A DNA stretch of 64,000 bases from Rudaea cellulosilytica DSM 22992 (GCF_000378125.1 NZ_KB899243.1:248001-312000), one strand, 5' to 3'. Shown: positions 18,652 to 28,141, numbered from the stretch's first letter. Notes: generated from the sequence alone by a model not told the origin. Numbers and translations are program-made.

Positions 18652-19299
18652 TCAAGTCTCGATCAGGCCGTTGCGCACCGCGATCAGGGTCAATTCGGCC
18701 TGGTTGCCGGCGCCCAGCTTCTGCTTGATGTTGTACAGATGTGTGCCGACCGTGTTCGGCGACAGCGACAACGTCTGCGCGATGGCATGCACCGATTCGC
18801 CGCGCGCAAGCTTGATGAACACTGCAAATTCGCGCTCCGACAGGCTCTCGATCGATTGTCCCGGCGCGGCTAGATCGTGCAGGGCGAGCTTGCGTGCGAT
18901 TTCGGCCTCGAGATAGATGCGCCCCGCGGCGACCGCGCGTACCGCATCGAGCAGTTCCTCGGGTGCACCACGCTTGGACAGATAGCCGAGCGCACCGGCC
19001 TTGAGCACGCGCCGCGGATGCGCCGAGTCCTCATGCGCCGACAACACGAGGATGCGCGCGCTGCGATCGCGCGCGAGCAGGCGGCGCACGGTCTCGATGC
19101 CGCCCATGCCCGGCATCGACAGATCCATGATCGCGACATCCGGCTGGATGCGCGCGAAATCGCGATAAGCGATCTCGCCACTCTCGGCCTCGCCGACGAC
19201 TTCAACCTCGCCGCTCATTTCGAGCAGCACGCGGAAGCCGACGCGCACGACCGCGTGGTCATCGACCAGCATCACGCGGATTTTCGCGTTTGTGCTCAC
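18652..19299 (-). CDS. NarL/FixJ-type response regulator
   Basis: 215 residues. The receiver domain has acidic residues DD at 13-14, phosphoacceptor Asp in VAIMDLSMPGMGG (about 59) and Lys in GYLSKRGAP; a C-terminal LuxR-type helix-turn-helix follows (SLSEREFAVFIKLARGES, then SLSPNTVGTHLYNIKQKL). It would be a DNA-binding regulator controlled by the adjacent histidine kinase. I chose the GTG at 19297-19299 (VSTNAKIRVMLVDD) because GAGG lies 6 nt before it and the longer frame upstream is only translated repeat. That GAGG is inside the left arm of repeat copy E. Targets are unknown; the pqq operon is the nearest divergent unit beyond the kinase and peptidase genes. Confidence 0.9.
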   Translation of the reverse strand: MSTNAKIRVMLVDDHAVVRVGFRVLLEMSGEVEVVGEAESGEIAYRDFARIQPDVAIMDLSMPGMGGIETVRRLLARDRSARILVLSAHEDSAHPRRVLKAGALGYLSKRGAPEELLDAVRAVAAGRIYLEAEIARKLALHDLAAPGQSIESLSEREFAVFIKLARGESVHAIAQTLSLSPNTVGTHLYNIKQKLGAGNQAELTLIAVRNGLIET

Positions 19300-19300
19300 C

Positions 19301-19516
19301 AGAACCTCATGAAACCGTAGCGAGCGAAGAGAATTTGCGTGTCGCCGGAGCGCAGGAACCGGAGTGTACGTAGAAGTACATGAGGATGACTCGCCGCATC
19401 CGCGGCTCGCCCTCCGGGCCATTCGCTACGCGAATGTTCGCTTCGGCATCCTGCCCACGCAGTCCGAGCACCGCGGGCACGCAAATTATCGAGCGTAGTA
19501 GGTTTCAAGAGGTTCT
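19301..19516. repeat. Palindromic intergenic repeat, copy E (long form)
   Basis: Arms 19301-19316 and 19501-19516 are complementary at 15 of 16 positions. The cores are GTAGCGAGCGAAGAG and TCGAGCGTAGTAG, the inner arms AATTTGCGTG / CACGCAAATT, and the apical hairpin TGTAC (19365-19369) / GTACA (19376-19380). An extra 70-bp segment (CTCGCCGCATCCGCGGCTCG and on) is shared with copy F only. It fills the whole gap between the kinase stop and the regulator start. Confidence 0.8.
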
Positions 19517-19517
19517 C

Positions 19518-20858
19518 TCATGATTGAAGCGGAATCTCCAGCCTGATCTCGGCGCCATGCGGCTCGCGATTGCCGATGCGCGCCTCGCCGCCGAGTGCAC
19601 GCGCGCGCTCGGCGATGCCGCGCAGGCCATAGTGGCCGGGCTGCCGCCAATTTTCCGGCAGGCCACGGCCGTCGTCGGCGATTCGCAGATGCAGAGCCTG
19701 TGCTTCGGCGTGCAGATCGATCTCGACGCGGCCCGCGTCGGCGTGGCGCAGCGCGTTGGTCACCGCTTCCTGCACGACACGATAGATCGTCACCGTCGCC
19801 GTATCACCGAGCGAAGCGGGCATGTCGCCGATCGTCAGCGCCACATCGACATGCGGATGCAGGTGCCGCCACTCCGCCACCTGCTCGCGCAGCGTATCGG
19901 CGAGACCGAGGCTGTCGAGGGTCAACGGCCGCAGGCGCGGGATCATCTCGTGCATCGCCGCGTACAACCTGCCCGCCGTATCGGCGATCAACTGCGCCGT
20001 ACCGCGCGTCGTATCGTCGCTGTGCGGGCGTTGCATCAGCGCCAGTGCGAGCGACTTGATCGCGGTGACGCTCTGCCCGGTTTCGTCGTGCAGCTCGCGC
20101 GCGATCTCGCGGCGCTCGTCCTCGATGCGCGCGCGCACCGTTTCGGTCAGTTCGCGGTTCTGCTCAAGGCGCAGCCGCGCCTCGGCCGCTTCGTGGCGCG
20201 CGTTGAGATTGTCCTCGATCGTCTGCGCCATGCGATTGAACGCCTGCCCGATCGCGCTCGCTTCGGCGCCGCGGAAGGCGGGCAGGCGCGTGTGATAGTT
20301 GCCCTGCTGCAGCTGGTCGAGACCGCGCGCGATGCGCGCGAACGGCTTTGTCGCACGACGCACGAGCGCGAATACGAGAACATTGCCGATCAGGATCGCG
20401 ATCGCGCCGATGCCGACGAGGCGCAGCGCCTCGTCCCAGCCGTCGAGGATCGCGCGGCTCGGATCGGCGGCTACTTCGAGCACACCGTCGAAGGTATCGA
20501 AGCGCTGCTTCATCGGTGCCGGCGCGATGAGGGCCGCATACCAGGCCGGGGCTTCGCGTCCGGCCTTGTACGGCGAAAGCGGCGAGGTGTAGACGAGCGC
20601 GCCTTCCTGGTCGTACAGGCGGATCACGGTGGAGCGTACACGCCCGAGATGACTGAGGTAGCCGACCATCGCCGGTCGGCTCGTATCACCGTAAGTCTGC
20701 ACGAAGCTCGACAATAATCGCGTCGCGACCAGGTTGCCCGCCTCGATTTCCTCGCGCACGCTGTCGCGCGTATCGCGGATCTGCTGCGTAAACAGCACGC
20801 CGACGAAAACCGAAATCAGCACCGCGATCAGCAGATTGAATTGCGCGCGCAGGCTCAC
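19518..20858 (-). CDS. NarX/UhpB-type sensor histidine kinase
   Basis: 446 residues from the GTG at 20856-20858, chosen because it overlaps the peptidase stop as GTGA and starts the first membrane segment at residue 7. Layout: TM1 (7-24), periplasmic sensor region (about 25-145), TM2 (147-166), HAMP (167-220), a helical linker, HisKA_3 box EIARELHDETGQSVTAI with His 257, and HATPase motifs NALRHADAG, DDGRGLP and YGLRGIAERAR. It should autophosphorylate and pass the phosphate to the NarL-type regulator encoded next. The periplasmic region has no motif I recognise, so the signal is unknown. Confidence 0.9.
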   Translation of the reverse strand: MSLRAQFNLLIAVLISVFVGVLFTQQIRDTRDSVREEIEAGNLVATRLLSSFVQTYGDTSRPAMVGYLSHLGRVRSTVIRLYDQEGALVYTSPLSPYKAGREAPAWYAALIAPAPMKQRFDTFDGVLEVAADPSRAILDGWDEALRLVGIGAIAILIGNVLVFALVRRATKPFARIARGLDQLQQGNYHTRLPAFRGAEASAIGQAFNRMAQTIEDNLNARHEAAEARLRLEQNRELTETVRARIEDERREIARELHDETGQSVTAIKSLALALMQRPHSDDTTRGTAQLIADTAGRLYAAMHEMIPRLRPLTLDSLGLADTLREQVAEWRHLHPHVDVALTIGDMPASLGDTATVTIYRVVQEAVTNALRHADAGRVEIDLHAEAQALHLRIADDGRGLPENWRQPGHYGLRGIAERARALGGEARIGNREPHGAEIRLEIPLQS

Positions 20859-21865
20859 GCGTCCGCCTCCGTCGGCCAGCGTGAAAAATCTCCGTCGGCG
20901 TGGAAACGATCCGTCGCCGCGCACAACAATCGCTTGGATTCCGGATGAAGCGGATCGTGCCCGGCACCCTGCGCCCAAGCGAGCCGGCTGCCGACGATCG
21001 CGTGCTGCACGCGCAGTGAATTGACCGGGCGACAGACGAAGTCGAGCGTGCCGTGCACGAGTGCCGTCGGCACGCTGCGCAGGTCACTCGCGCAGCGCAT
21101 CACCATTGACTCGCCGAGAAAGCAGCGGCGCGCGAGGTAGTGCGCCTGCACGGTATACTTTTTCCATGTGGCCGCGGGCGCGGGCGACAACGGTACGGAA
21201 TCCATGGCATCAAGACGGGACGGATCGGCCAGGGCAGTTTCGTAGCGCTGCCATGCCGCAGCGACGGCGGCCTTGCGCTCCTCATCGCCGTCGCGAAACG
21301 TGCGCTCAAGCCAGGTGAGCAGACTGCGTTGCCAGCGTCGCGGTACGAGTTGCATCAACCGCGCATGCGCTTCGGGCGCGAATGCCGCGGCGCCGTGGAA
21401 GAACCAGTCGTTGTCCGCATCGCCGGTCAGATAGATGCCGCGCAACACCAGCCCGCTTGTGCGCTGCGGATATTTCGCCGCGTAGGCCAGCGCGAGCGCC
21501 GCACCCCAGGATCCGCCGAACACGAGCCAGCGTTCGATGCCGAGATGTTCGCGCAAGCACTCGATGTCGTCGACCAGAACACCGGTGTGGTTGTGCGCGG
21601 TCTCGCCGAGCGGCGTGCTGAGTCCGCAGCCACGCTGGTCGAACTGCACGATCCGGTATTTCGCCGCATCGAAGAATTCGCGATGGCGCGGACTGCTGCC
21701 CGAGCCAGGCCCGCCGTGCAACACAACGACGGGCAACCCCGAAAGCGAGCCCGACTGCTCCCAGGCCATCACGTGGCCGTGATCGAGAGCGAGCGCGGCG
21801 CCCTCGGCTGCCTGCGCGACGCGCCGTGCGGCGAAGTCGTCGGGCTGGTCGGCATGCTCGGGCAT
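20855..21865 (-). CDS. pip: Proline iminopeptidase (S33 family)
   Basis: 336 residues. Motifs of the S33 prolyl aminopeptidases: oxyanion HGGPGSGSS (50-58), DQRGCGLSTP (76-85), the nucleophile elbow GGSWGAALALAY with Ser 119, the Asp segment LVHGTLDFVCRP and the His segment AGHDPLHPE. It removes N-terminal proline from peptides in the cytoplasm (no signal peptide seen). It starts a three-gene minus-strand unit with the kinase and regulator; its TGA overlaps the kinase GTG. The start codon lies within a 14-bp palindrome (GCATGCCGGCATGC, 21862-21875). Confidence 0.88.
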   Translation of the reverse strand: MPEHADQPDDFAARRVAQAAEGAALALDHGHVMAWEQSGSLSGLPVVVLHGGPGSGSSPRHREFFDAAKYRIVQFDQRGCGLSTPLGETAHNHTGVLVDDIECLREHLGIERWLVFGGSWGAALALAYAAKYPQRTSGLVLRGIYLTGDADNDWFFHGAAAFAPEAHARLMQLVPRRWQRSLLTWLERTFRDGDEERKAAVAAAWQRYETALADPSRLDAMDSVPLSPAPAATWKKYTVQAHYLARRCFLGESMVMRCASDLRSVPTALVHGTLDFVCRPVNSLRVQHAIVGSRLAWAQGAGHDPLHPESKRLLCAATDRFHADGDFSRWPTEADA

Positions 21866-22026
21866 GCCGGCATGCTAGCGCATTCGCACGTCGCACAATC
21901 TAATGAAAATCGTGAGGCTTGATTCATTGCCGTGGCGATGCCGTGAATCCCCCGAGCCACGACACTCGATGCCGGCGAGCCATTCCGGCTCACCGCACCC
22001 AGCATCCTTTGCACCGGAGAATCGAC
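21866..22026 (+). promoter_or_regulatory. Divergent promoter region of pip-HK-RR and pqqABCDE
   Basis: A 161-bp gap between divergent units. It holds part of a 14-bp perfect palindrome at the pip start, an imperfect inverted repeat beginning GATTCA and ending TGAATC around 21921-21949, and a clear ribosome site GGAG 8 nt before pqqA. No -35/-10 pair is convincing by eye. A site for the neighbouring response regulator would be expected here if it controls pqq, but that is only inference. Confidence 0.35.
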
Positions 22027-22101
22027 ATGAAGTGGCAAACCCCGCAGGCGACCGACATGCGTTTCGGCTTCGAAGTCACGATGTACATCGCCAACCGCTG
22101 A
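22027..22101 (+). CDS. pqqA: PQQ precursor peptide PqqA
   Basis: A 24-residue peptide, [13 protein letters not shown]..., containing the two residues that become PQQ: Glu 16 and Tyr 20 in the conserved E-x-x-x-Y spacing ([10 protein letters not shown]). PqqE joins their side chains while PqqD presents the peptide. The ATG has a good ribosome site (GGAG, 8 nt upstream). It is followed after 52 nt by pqqB. The length and position match other PqqA peptides exactly. Confidence 0.96.
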   Translation: MKWQTPQATDMRFGFEVTMYIANR

Positions 22102-22153
22102 CGCGAGCGGCACGCCGGCTTCGTCGGTGTGCCGTTTCCGACACGCATCACTC

Positions 22154-23071
22154 GTGCATATCCATGTCCTCGGTTCCGCGGCCGGTGGCGGCTTTCCGCA
22201 ATGGAACTGCAACTGCCGCAATTGCGCCGGCCTGCGCCGAGGCACGCTGCGCGCTCGGGCGCGCACGCAGTCCTCGATCGCGCTCAGCGGCAACGGCGAG
22301 GACTGGCTGCTGTGCAACGCCTCGCCCGACATCCTCGTCCAGCTGAAATCGTTCGCCGCCGCACAACCGGCGCGCGCGCTCCGCGACACGGCGCTGCGCG
22401 CGATCCTGCTCGTCGACGCGCAGATCGACCATGTCACCGGACTCTACATGCTGCGCGAACATCGCGCGCGCTGGCCGCTGTGGACGACGCGGCCCGTGCG
22501 CGAGGATCTCGAGCGCGGCAATCCGATTTTTCCCTTGCTCGATCACTACTGCGGCAGCGACTGGCACGAGATCGCGCTCGACGGCGCGGCATTCGCGATT
22601 CCGCAGGTGCCCGGCCTGCGCTTCACCGCGCTGCCGCTGCGCAGCAACGCGCCGCCGTATTCGCCGCATCGTGACCGACCGATCGACGGCGACACGATCG
22701 GACTCGCCGTCGAAGACATGGCCAGCGGCAAGCGCCTGGTCTACGCACCGGGAGTCGTCGAGATCGATGCGCGGCTGTCGGCGGCTATGCGCAGCGCCGA
22801 CGTCGTCATGATCGACGGCACCTGTTTCCGCGACGACGAGATGATCGCACTCGGCATCTCAAAAAAGCGCGCACGCGACATGGGCCATCTCGCCCAGTCC
22901 GGCGCAGGCGGCATGCTCGAGCAACTCGCACAACTGCCGCCAGCGACGCGCAAGATCCTCATCCACATCAACAACACCAACCCAATCCTCGACGAGGACA
23001 GCGCCGAACACGCCGAGGTGCGTGCGGCCGGCGTCGAGATCGCTTACGACGGCATGGAGATTGAACTGTGA
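22154..23071 (+). CDS. pqqB: PQQ biosynthesis protein PqqB
   Basis: 305 residues from GTG 22154. It begins [21 protein letters not shown], the diagnostic PqqB opening, with the metallo-beta-lactamase-like fold and Cys-rich NCNCRNC segment. It continues with the PqqB segments [38 protein letters not shown] and [16 protein letters not shown]. PqqB is held to hydroxylate the cross-linked Glu-Tyr intermediate. A GTG at 22127 would add nine residues that are not part of the family opening. Its TGA overlaps the pqqC GTG. Confidence 0.94.
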   Translation: MHIHVLGSAAGGGFPQWNCNCRNCAGLRRGTLRARARTQSSIALSGNGEDWLLCNASPDILVQLKSFAAAQPARALRDTALRAILLVDAQIDHVTGLYMLREHRARWPLWTTRPVREDLERGNPIFPLLDHYCGSDWHEIALDGAAFAIPQVPGLRFTALPLRSNAPPYSPHRDRPIDGDTIGLAVEDMASGKRLVYAPGVVEIDARLSAAMRSADVVMIDGTCFRDDEMIALGISKKRARDMGHLAQSGAGGMLEQLAQLPPATRKILIHINNTNPILDEDSAEHAEVRAAGVEIAYDGMEIEL

Positions 23072-23772
23072 GCGCTACGCCATGGAGCCACGAGGAATTC
23101 GAGGCGCGCCTGTGCGAGCGCGGCGCGGCCTACCACATCCATCATCCGTTCAACCGCATGCTCAACGAGGGGCGTGCGACACGCGCGCAGATTCAGGGTT
23201 GGGTCGCGAACCGCTTCTGCTATCAGGTCGCGATTCCGGTCAAGGACGCGGTCGTCATCTCCAACTGTCCCGACCGCGCGGTGCGCCGCGAATGGGTGCA
23301 GCGCATCCTCGACCACGACGGCCACGGCGATGACGCCGGCGGTATCGAGGCGTGGATTCGCCTTGGGCTTGCCGTCGGCCTCGCGCGCGAGGAAATCGAG
23401 GACCAGCGCCACGTCGTGCCCGGCGTGCGTTTCGCCGTCGATGCCTACGTGAACTTCGCCCGCCGCGCGCCATGGCAGGAGGCGGTCTGCGCCTCGCTGA
23501 CCGAACTGTTCGCACCGAAGATCCACAAGGAACGCCTGGCCAACTGGCCGGAGCATTATCCGTGGATCGAATCCGCAGGCCTGCAGTATTTCCGCAACCG
23601 CACGACCCAGGCACGGCGCGATGTCGAGCAGGGTCTGGCGATCACACTCGCCTACTTCGACACGCTTGCCTTGCAACAGCGCGCGCTCGACATCCTGCAA
23701 TTCAAGCTCGACGTGCTCTGGACGATGAACGATGCAATGGCACTCAAGTACGGCATGACGGAGGAAAAATGA
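23068..23772 (+). CDS. pqqC: Pyrroloquinoline-quinone synthase PqqC
   Basis: 234 residues. PqqC catalyses the final ring closure and oxidation of AHQQ to PQQ without metal. Family segments seen in order: [100 protein letters not shown] and [15 protein letters not shown]. The start is a GTG (23068-23070) overlapping the pqqB stop; the stop overlaps the pqqD ATG. Confidence 0.96.
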   Translation: MSATPWSHEEFEARLCERGAAYHIHHPFNRMLNEGRATRAQIQGWVANRFCYQVAIPVKDAVVISNCPDRAVRREWVQRILDHDGHGDDAGGIEAWIRLGLAVGLAREEIEDQRHVVPGVRFAVDAYVNFARRAPWQEAVCASLTELFAPKIHKERLANWPEHYPWIESAGLQYFRNRTTQARRDVEQGLAITLAYFDTLALQQRALDILQFKLDVLWTMNDAMALKYGMTEEK

Positions 23773-24041
23773 GTGTCGGCATCGCGAGTGTTCCGCAAAT
23801 TGCGCCGGGCTTCCGCCTGCAGTGGGAACCAATGCAGGACGCGCACGTGCTGCTTTACCCCGAGGGCATGGTCAAGCTCAACGCGAGCGCCGGCGAGATT
23901 CTGAAGCGCTGCGACGGCGCGGCGAACGTCGCAGCGATCACCGCCGATATCGAAAGGCAATTCGACACCACGGGCCTGGGCGACGACGTGCTCGCCTTCC
24001 TCGACATCGCCACGCGACAAGGCTGGGTACAGATCGCATGA
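23769..24041 (+). CDS. pqqD: PqqA-binding chaperone PqqD
   Basis: 90 residues, the usual length. The small RRE-type fold is visible as [36 protein letters not shown] and [14 protein letters not shown]. PqqD binds PqqA and presents it to the radical-SAM enzyme PqqE. ATG 23769 overlaps the pqqC stop (ATGA) and the TGA overlaps the pqqE start (ATGA), so translation of C, D and E is coupled. Confidence 0.95.
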   Translation: MSVGIASVPQIAPGFRLQWEPMQDAHVLLYPEGMVKLNASAGEILKRCDGAANVAAITADIERQFDTTGLGDDVLAFLDIATRQGWVQIA

Positions 24042-25201
24042 ACGCCGTCCAGAAAACCGCGCCCGCAGCGGCAATCGGCTCGCCGCACTGGCTGCTGTGC
24101 GAACTGACCTACCGCTGCCCGCTGCATTGCGCGTTCTGCTACAACCCGGTCGACTTCGCGCGCCACGAGGCGGAACTGTCCACGGATGACTGGCTGCGCG
24201 TGCTGCGCGAGGCCCGCGCACTCGGCGCGGTGCAATGTGGTTTCTCCGGCGGCGAACCGTTGCAACGCAAGGATCTCGAAACGCTCGTCGCCGAAGCGCG
24301 TGCGCTCGGCTACTACACCAACCTGATCACCTCGGGCATCGGCCTCAATGCCGAACGCGCGCAGCGGCTCAAGCAGGCCGGGCTCGACCATGTCCAGCTC
24401 TCGTTCCAGGACTCCACGCGCGAGGTCAACGATTTTCTCTCCTCGACGCGCACCTTCGACCTCAAGCGCGAGGCGGCGGCACTGATCAAGGCCAACGGCT
24501 GGCCGATGGTGATGAACTGCGTGATCCATCGCCTCAACATCGATCATATCGAACGCATCATCGAACTCGCGATTGAGCTCGACGCGCAATATCTCGAACT
24601 TGCCAATGTGCAGTTCTATTCCTGGGCGCAGCTCAACCGCGAACAGTTGCTGCCGACACGCGAGCAGCTGCAGCGCGCCGAACGCATCACCCGGCAATGG
24701 CGCGAGAGGCTCGGCAGCAAGATGAAATTGATCTTCGTCGTGCCCGACTACTACGAGACGCGACCGAAGAAATGCATGAACGGCTGGGGCAACATCTTCC
24801 TCACGATCGCGCCCGACGGCACGGCCCTGCCCTGCCACACCGCGCGCATGCTGCCGGGCCTTGCCTTCCCGAACGTGCGCGAGCACGGCGTACGCGAGAT
24901 CTGGTACGAATCCGAAGGCTTCAACCGCTACCGCGGCACCGGTTGGATGAAGGAACCTTGCGCGAGCTGCCCGGAAAAGGAAAACGACTACGGCGGCTGC
25001 CGCTGCCAGGCCTATATGCTCGCGCAGGACCCCGCCGCGGCCGATCCGGTCTGCGACAAGTCGCCGAAGCATGCTGTCGTCGCCGCGATAGTCGACCAGG
25101 CGCAGCAGCAGCGATCGATTGTCGAAGCGAAACCACTGCTGTTCCGCGACCCGAAGAATTCCAAAGCTCTGTCCGGCTTGGGAACCTCTGCTTTACCGTA
25201 G
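24038..25201 (+). CDS. pqqE: PqqA peptide cyclase PqqE (radical SAM)
   Basis: 387 residues. The radical-SAM cluster motif is [13 protein letters not shown] (C27, C31, C34), followed by the SAM-binding [12 protein letters not shown]-terminal SPASM domain has [40 protein letters not shown] and GGCRCQAY, the Cys residues for the auxiliary iron-sulfur clusters. It forms the Glu-Tyr C-C bond in PqqA. The last seven codons and the stop fall inside the left arm and core of repeat copy F, so the tail GTSALP is repeat-derived. The operon has no pqqF protease gene. Confidence 0.95.
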   Translation: MNAVQKTAPAAAIGSPHWLLCELTYRCPLHCAFCYNPVDFARHEAELSTDDWLRVLREARALGAVQCGFSGGEPLQRKDLETLVAEARALGYYTNLITSGIGLNAERAQRLKQAGLDHVQLSFQDSTREVNDFLSSTRTFDLKREAAALIKANGWPMVMNCVIHRLNIDHIERIIELAIELDAQYLELANVQFYSWAQLNREQLLPTREQLQRAERITRQWRERLGSKMKLIFVVPDYYETRPKKCMNGWGNIFLTIAPDGTALPCHTARMLPGLAFPNVREHGVREIWYESEGFNRYRGTGWMKEPCASCPEKENDYGGCRCQAYMLAQDPAAADPVCDKSPKHAVVAAIVDQAQQQRSIVEAKPLLFRDPKNSKALSGLGTSALP

Positions 25202-25414
25202 CGAGCGAAGAGCCGATCCTATCCAGAACCGGGCGCGTCGCCGGAGCGCAGGAACCGGAGCATACATACGAGTATGTGAGGATGACTCGCCGCATCCGCG
25301 GCTCGCCCTCCGGGTCATTCGCTACGCGATTGTTCGCTTTGGCGTCCTGCCTCCGCAGTCCGAGCACTGCCGGCGCGCAGATTATCGAGCAGAGTAGGTA
25401 AATCAGAGGTTCCC
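25180..25414. repeat. Palindromic intergenic repeat, copy F (long form)
   Basis: Arms 25180-25197 and 25397-25414 are complementary at 17 of 18 positions. The cores are GTAGCGAGCGAAGAG and TCGAGCAGAGTAG; the usual AATTTG part next to the left core is replaced by an unrelated stretch of about 20 bp. The apical hairpin is CATAC (25261-25265) / GTATG (25272-25276). It carries the same extra 70-bp segment as copy E. It overlaps the end of pqqE and ends 35 nt before the phosphatase ATG. Confidence 0.8.
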
Positions 25415-25449
25415 TTGGCGTAAACAGGGCGGCGCGCGACAATGGGCGC

Positions 25450-26754
25450 ATGCCCTCTGCCATCGACCTGTTCGACCGCGTCCTCAAGCTCAGCGTGTTC
25501 GACGGCGACTCGCGCAGCGGCTTGCTCGCCGCGCACGCCTATTTCAGCGGCGATTTTCCGGATTGTTCGCTCGCGCTGCTTTTCTCGCGCGGCCAGGGCG
25601 CGGGGCGCTGCCGCCTCGCCGGCCTGATCGGGCCGGACGGCACCGAACACGTCGCCAATCTCGATCCGATCAATGCGCGCAACAGCCTGCCGTTGTTCGA
25701 CGATGCCCTCGCTGGCCGCCTGATCTCATTGCCGCAGCCACACGTTGTCGGCGTATCTCCGCGCGAACGTGGACTGCCGCTCGCTCAAGCGCTGTTCGCG
25801 CCCGCGGCCGTGCTTGCGCTGCCGATCGCGAACTCGGGCGAGGTCTCGCATTGGCTTGTATTCGGTTCGACGCTCGCCGGGCGTTTCGACGGCGTCGATC
25901 TCGAACGCGCGATGCTGCACGTCAATCTCGCCTCGAATCTGATCCGCGGACCGATTGCACTGCGCGAACTGACCCGCGAGACCGAACGCCAGCGCCACGA
26001 AATCGAAAGCCTCGCCGATATCCAGAAGCTGCTGCTGCCCGACAACCCGCGCATCCGTGGCCTCGACTACGCCGTGCACTGGCAACCCGCCGCAACCGCA
26101 GCCGGCGATTATTATGAAATGAGCAACCTCACCGCGGTCGTCGCGACCGATATTCCCGCGAGCGAAGATGCGGATGTCTGGGGCGTGATCGTCGGCGACG
26201 TTTCCGGCCACGGCGTCGCGGCCGCAGCCGAGGCAATGCAGTTCGACGCGATCCTGCGCACCTACCAGGGCGGCGACGGCGAACCGCCGGCCAACGTGAT
26301 CAGCTACGCCAATCGCCACTTCTTCTCGCGTCGCAGCCGCGGCCGTTTCATGACCGTATTCGCCCTGCTCTACCGGCCCGATGCGCGCCTGCTGAGCTTT
26401 CTCTCGGCCGGTCATCCGCCGCTGCTGCTGCGTCGCGACGGCGACGTCTCGCTGCTCGGCGAAGCCGACCAGATCCCGCTCGGCGTGCTACCCGATTTTG
26501 CCTACGCCAACAACGCGCACGACGCGCGCCACGGCGATGTCTTCGTGCTCTACACCGACGGTATCGTCGAAGCGCGCGATGCACGCGGGCGCCAATTCAG
26601 CACGGAACGTCTGCGCCGCCTGGTTGGCGCAGCCGATGCCGGTGTATCCGCGCAGGCACTGCGCGACACCCTCGTTGCCGCCGTGCACGAGCATCAGGGC
26701 GGCGCGGTCGGCAACGACGACCAGACCCTGCTCGTGTTGCGCATCGCGCATTGA
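25450..26754 (+). CDS. SpoIIE/RsbU-type PP2C serine phosphatase
   Basis: 434 residues. The N-terminal half (about 1-170) is a sensor-like domain I cannot name. A helical stretch with RETERQRHEIESLADIQKLLLP (a linker common before this catalytic domain) joins it to a SpoIIE-type PP2C domain. Catalytic metal-binding segments are AGDYYEM, VIVGDVSGHGVAAAAEAM, LSAGHPPLLL, FVLYTDGIVEARDARG and GNDDQTLLVLRI. Such enzymes dephosphorylate anti-sigma-factor antagonists; no partner gene is adjacent, so the target is unknown. No membrane segment is evident. It is followed by the decarboxylase gene after 37 nt, possibly in one transcript. Confidence 0.85.
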   Translation: MPSAIDLFDRVLKLSVFDGDSRSGLLAAHAYFSGDFPDCSLALLFSRGQGAGRCRLAGLIGPDGTEHVANLDPINARNSLPLFDDALAGRLISLPQPHVVGVSPRERGLPLAQALFAPAAVLALPIANSGEVSHWLVFGSTLAGRFDGVDLERAMLHVNLASNLIRGPIALRELTRETERQRHEIESLADIQKLLLPDNPRIRGLDYAVHWQPAATAAGDYYEMSNLTAVVATDIPASEDADVWGVIVGDVSGHGVAAAAEAMQFDAILRTYQGGDGEPPANVISYANRHFFSRRSRGRFMTVFALLYRPDARLLSFLSAGHPPLLLRRDGDVSLLGEADQIPLGVLPDFAYANNAHDARHGDVFVLYTDGIVEARDARGRQFSTERLRRLVGAADAGVSAQALRDTLVAAVHEHQGGAVGNDDQTLLVLRIAH

Positions 26755-26791
26755 CCGAAATGCAGCTCATCGACCAAACGGGAAATCGAAG

Positions 26792-28141
26792 ATGAAGGAA
26801 TTGCTGCAAGACGTCGCCAGCCGCGCCTCGAGCTATCTGCAGTCGCTGCAGGAACGCAAGGTCGCGCCCGATCCGGCCGCGGTCGCGGCGCTTGCGGCAT
26901 TCGACGGCGAACTTCCAAACGCGCCGACCGATCCACACGAAGTGCTCGCGTTGCTCGACACGATCGGTTCGCCGGCGACGATGGCGATGGCCGGGCCGCG
27001 ATTCTTCGGCTTCGTGATCGGCGGCGCCCTGCCCGCCGCGCTTGCCGCCGACTGGCTGACCGCGGCCTGGGACCAGAACTCCGCGCTGTACAACGCAACG
27101 CCGGCGACTGCGCGTCTCGAGCAGACCGCGCTGCGCTGGCTGCTCGAATTGTTCGACCTGCCGCGCACTGCCGGCGGCGCCTTCGTCACCGGCGCCAACG
27201 TGGCGAACTTCGTCGCGCTCGCGGCCGCGCGCCACGCCGTGCTCGAACGCGCGGGCTGGAAGGTCGAAGCCGACGGCCTGTTCGGCGCGCCGCCGATCAC
27301 GGTCGTCGTCGGCGCCGAAGCGCATCCGACGCTGATCAAGTCGCTCGGCATGCTCGGCCTCGGCCGCAATCGCGTCGTGCGCATTCCGGTCGATGCGCAG
27401 GGACGCTTGCGCGTCGATGCGTTGCCGCAGTTGTCCGGGCCCGCGATCGTCTGCGCGCAGGTCGGCAACGTCAACACGGGCGCGTGCGACGCGGTCGGCG
27501 AGATCCGCGCGCGCATCGGGTCGGATGCCTGGCTGCATGTCGATGGCGCATTCGGCTTGTGGGCGCGTGCGACGCAAGCGCACGCGCATCTCGTCGTCGG
27601 CGTCGAAACGGCGGACTCCTGGGCGACCGACGCGCACAAATGGCTCAACGTGCCCTACGACAGCGGCATCGCGTTCGTGCGCGATGCGGTAGCGCTGAGC
27701 GCGTCGATGGCGATCACCGCCGAGTACCTGCCGACGACGAGCGCGTGGCGCAATCCGTCCGACTTCACTCCGGAGCTGTCGCGCCGCGCGCGCGGCGTGC
27801 CGGTGTGGGCCGCGCTGCGCAGCCTCGGCCGCAGCGGCGTCGGGGAAATGATCGAACGCCACTGCCGTCAAGCACTCCGTTTTGCCGAGGCTCTGCGCGC
27901 CGCCGGGTTCGACGTGCTCAACGAGATCGCGCTCAACCAGGTGCTCGTCGCGTTCGGCGACGCACAGCGCACCCAGCGCGTCGTCGCCGCGCTGCAGGAG
28001 GAAGGCACCTGCTGGTGCGGCGGCACGGTCTGGCGGGGCCGCACCGCGATGCGCATCAGCGTTTCGTCCTGGGCGACGACCGACGCAGACGTCGAGCGCA
28101 GCATCGAGGCGATGATCCGCGTGGCCAACGCTACTGCCTAA
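26792..28141 (+). CDS. PLP-dependent group II amino acid decarboxylase
   Basis: 449 residues from the ATG at 26792 (MKELLQDVASRASSYL), preceded by a purine-rich site; the open frame extends upstream only as a shadow of the phosphatase gene. It belongs to the PLP-dependent decarboxylase group (glutamate/aromatic amino acid decarboxylase fold). Seen: GGAFVTGANVANFVAL, VVVGAEAHPTLIKSL, VCAQVGNVNTGA, HVDGAFGLWAR and the PLP Lys in TDAHKWLNVPYDSG. Which amino acid is used cannot be told. The C-terminal segment CWCGGTVWRGRTAMRISVSSW is typical of the pyridoxal-decarboxylase subgroup often annotated as aspartate aminotransferase family. Confidence 0.82.
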   Translation: MKELLQDVASRASSYLQSLQERKVAPDPAAVAALAAFDGELPNAPTDPHEVLALLDTIGSPATMAMAGPRFFGFVIGGALPAALAADWLTAAWDQNSALYNATPATARLEQTALRWLLELFDLPRTAGGAFVTGANVANFVALAAARHAVLERAGWKVEADGLFGAPPITVVVGAEAHPTLIKSLGMLGLGRNRVVRIPVDAQGRLRVDALPQLSGPAIVCAQVGNVNTGACDAVGEIRARIGSDAWLHVDGAFGLWARATQAHAHLVVGVETADSWATDAHKWLNVPYDSGIAFVRDAVALSASMAITAEYLPTTSAWRNPSDFTPELSRRARGVPVWAALRSLGRSGVGEMIERHCRQALRFAEALRAAGFDVLNEIALNQVLVAFGDAQRTQRVVAALQEEGTCWCGGTVWRGRTAMRISVSSWATTDADVERSIEAMIRVANATA

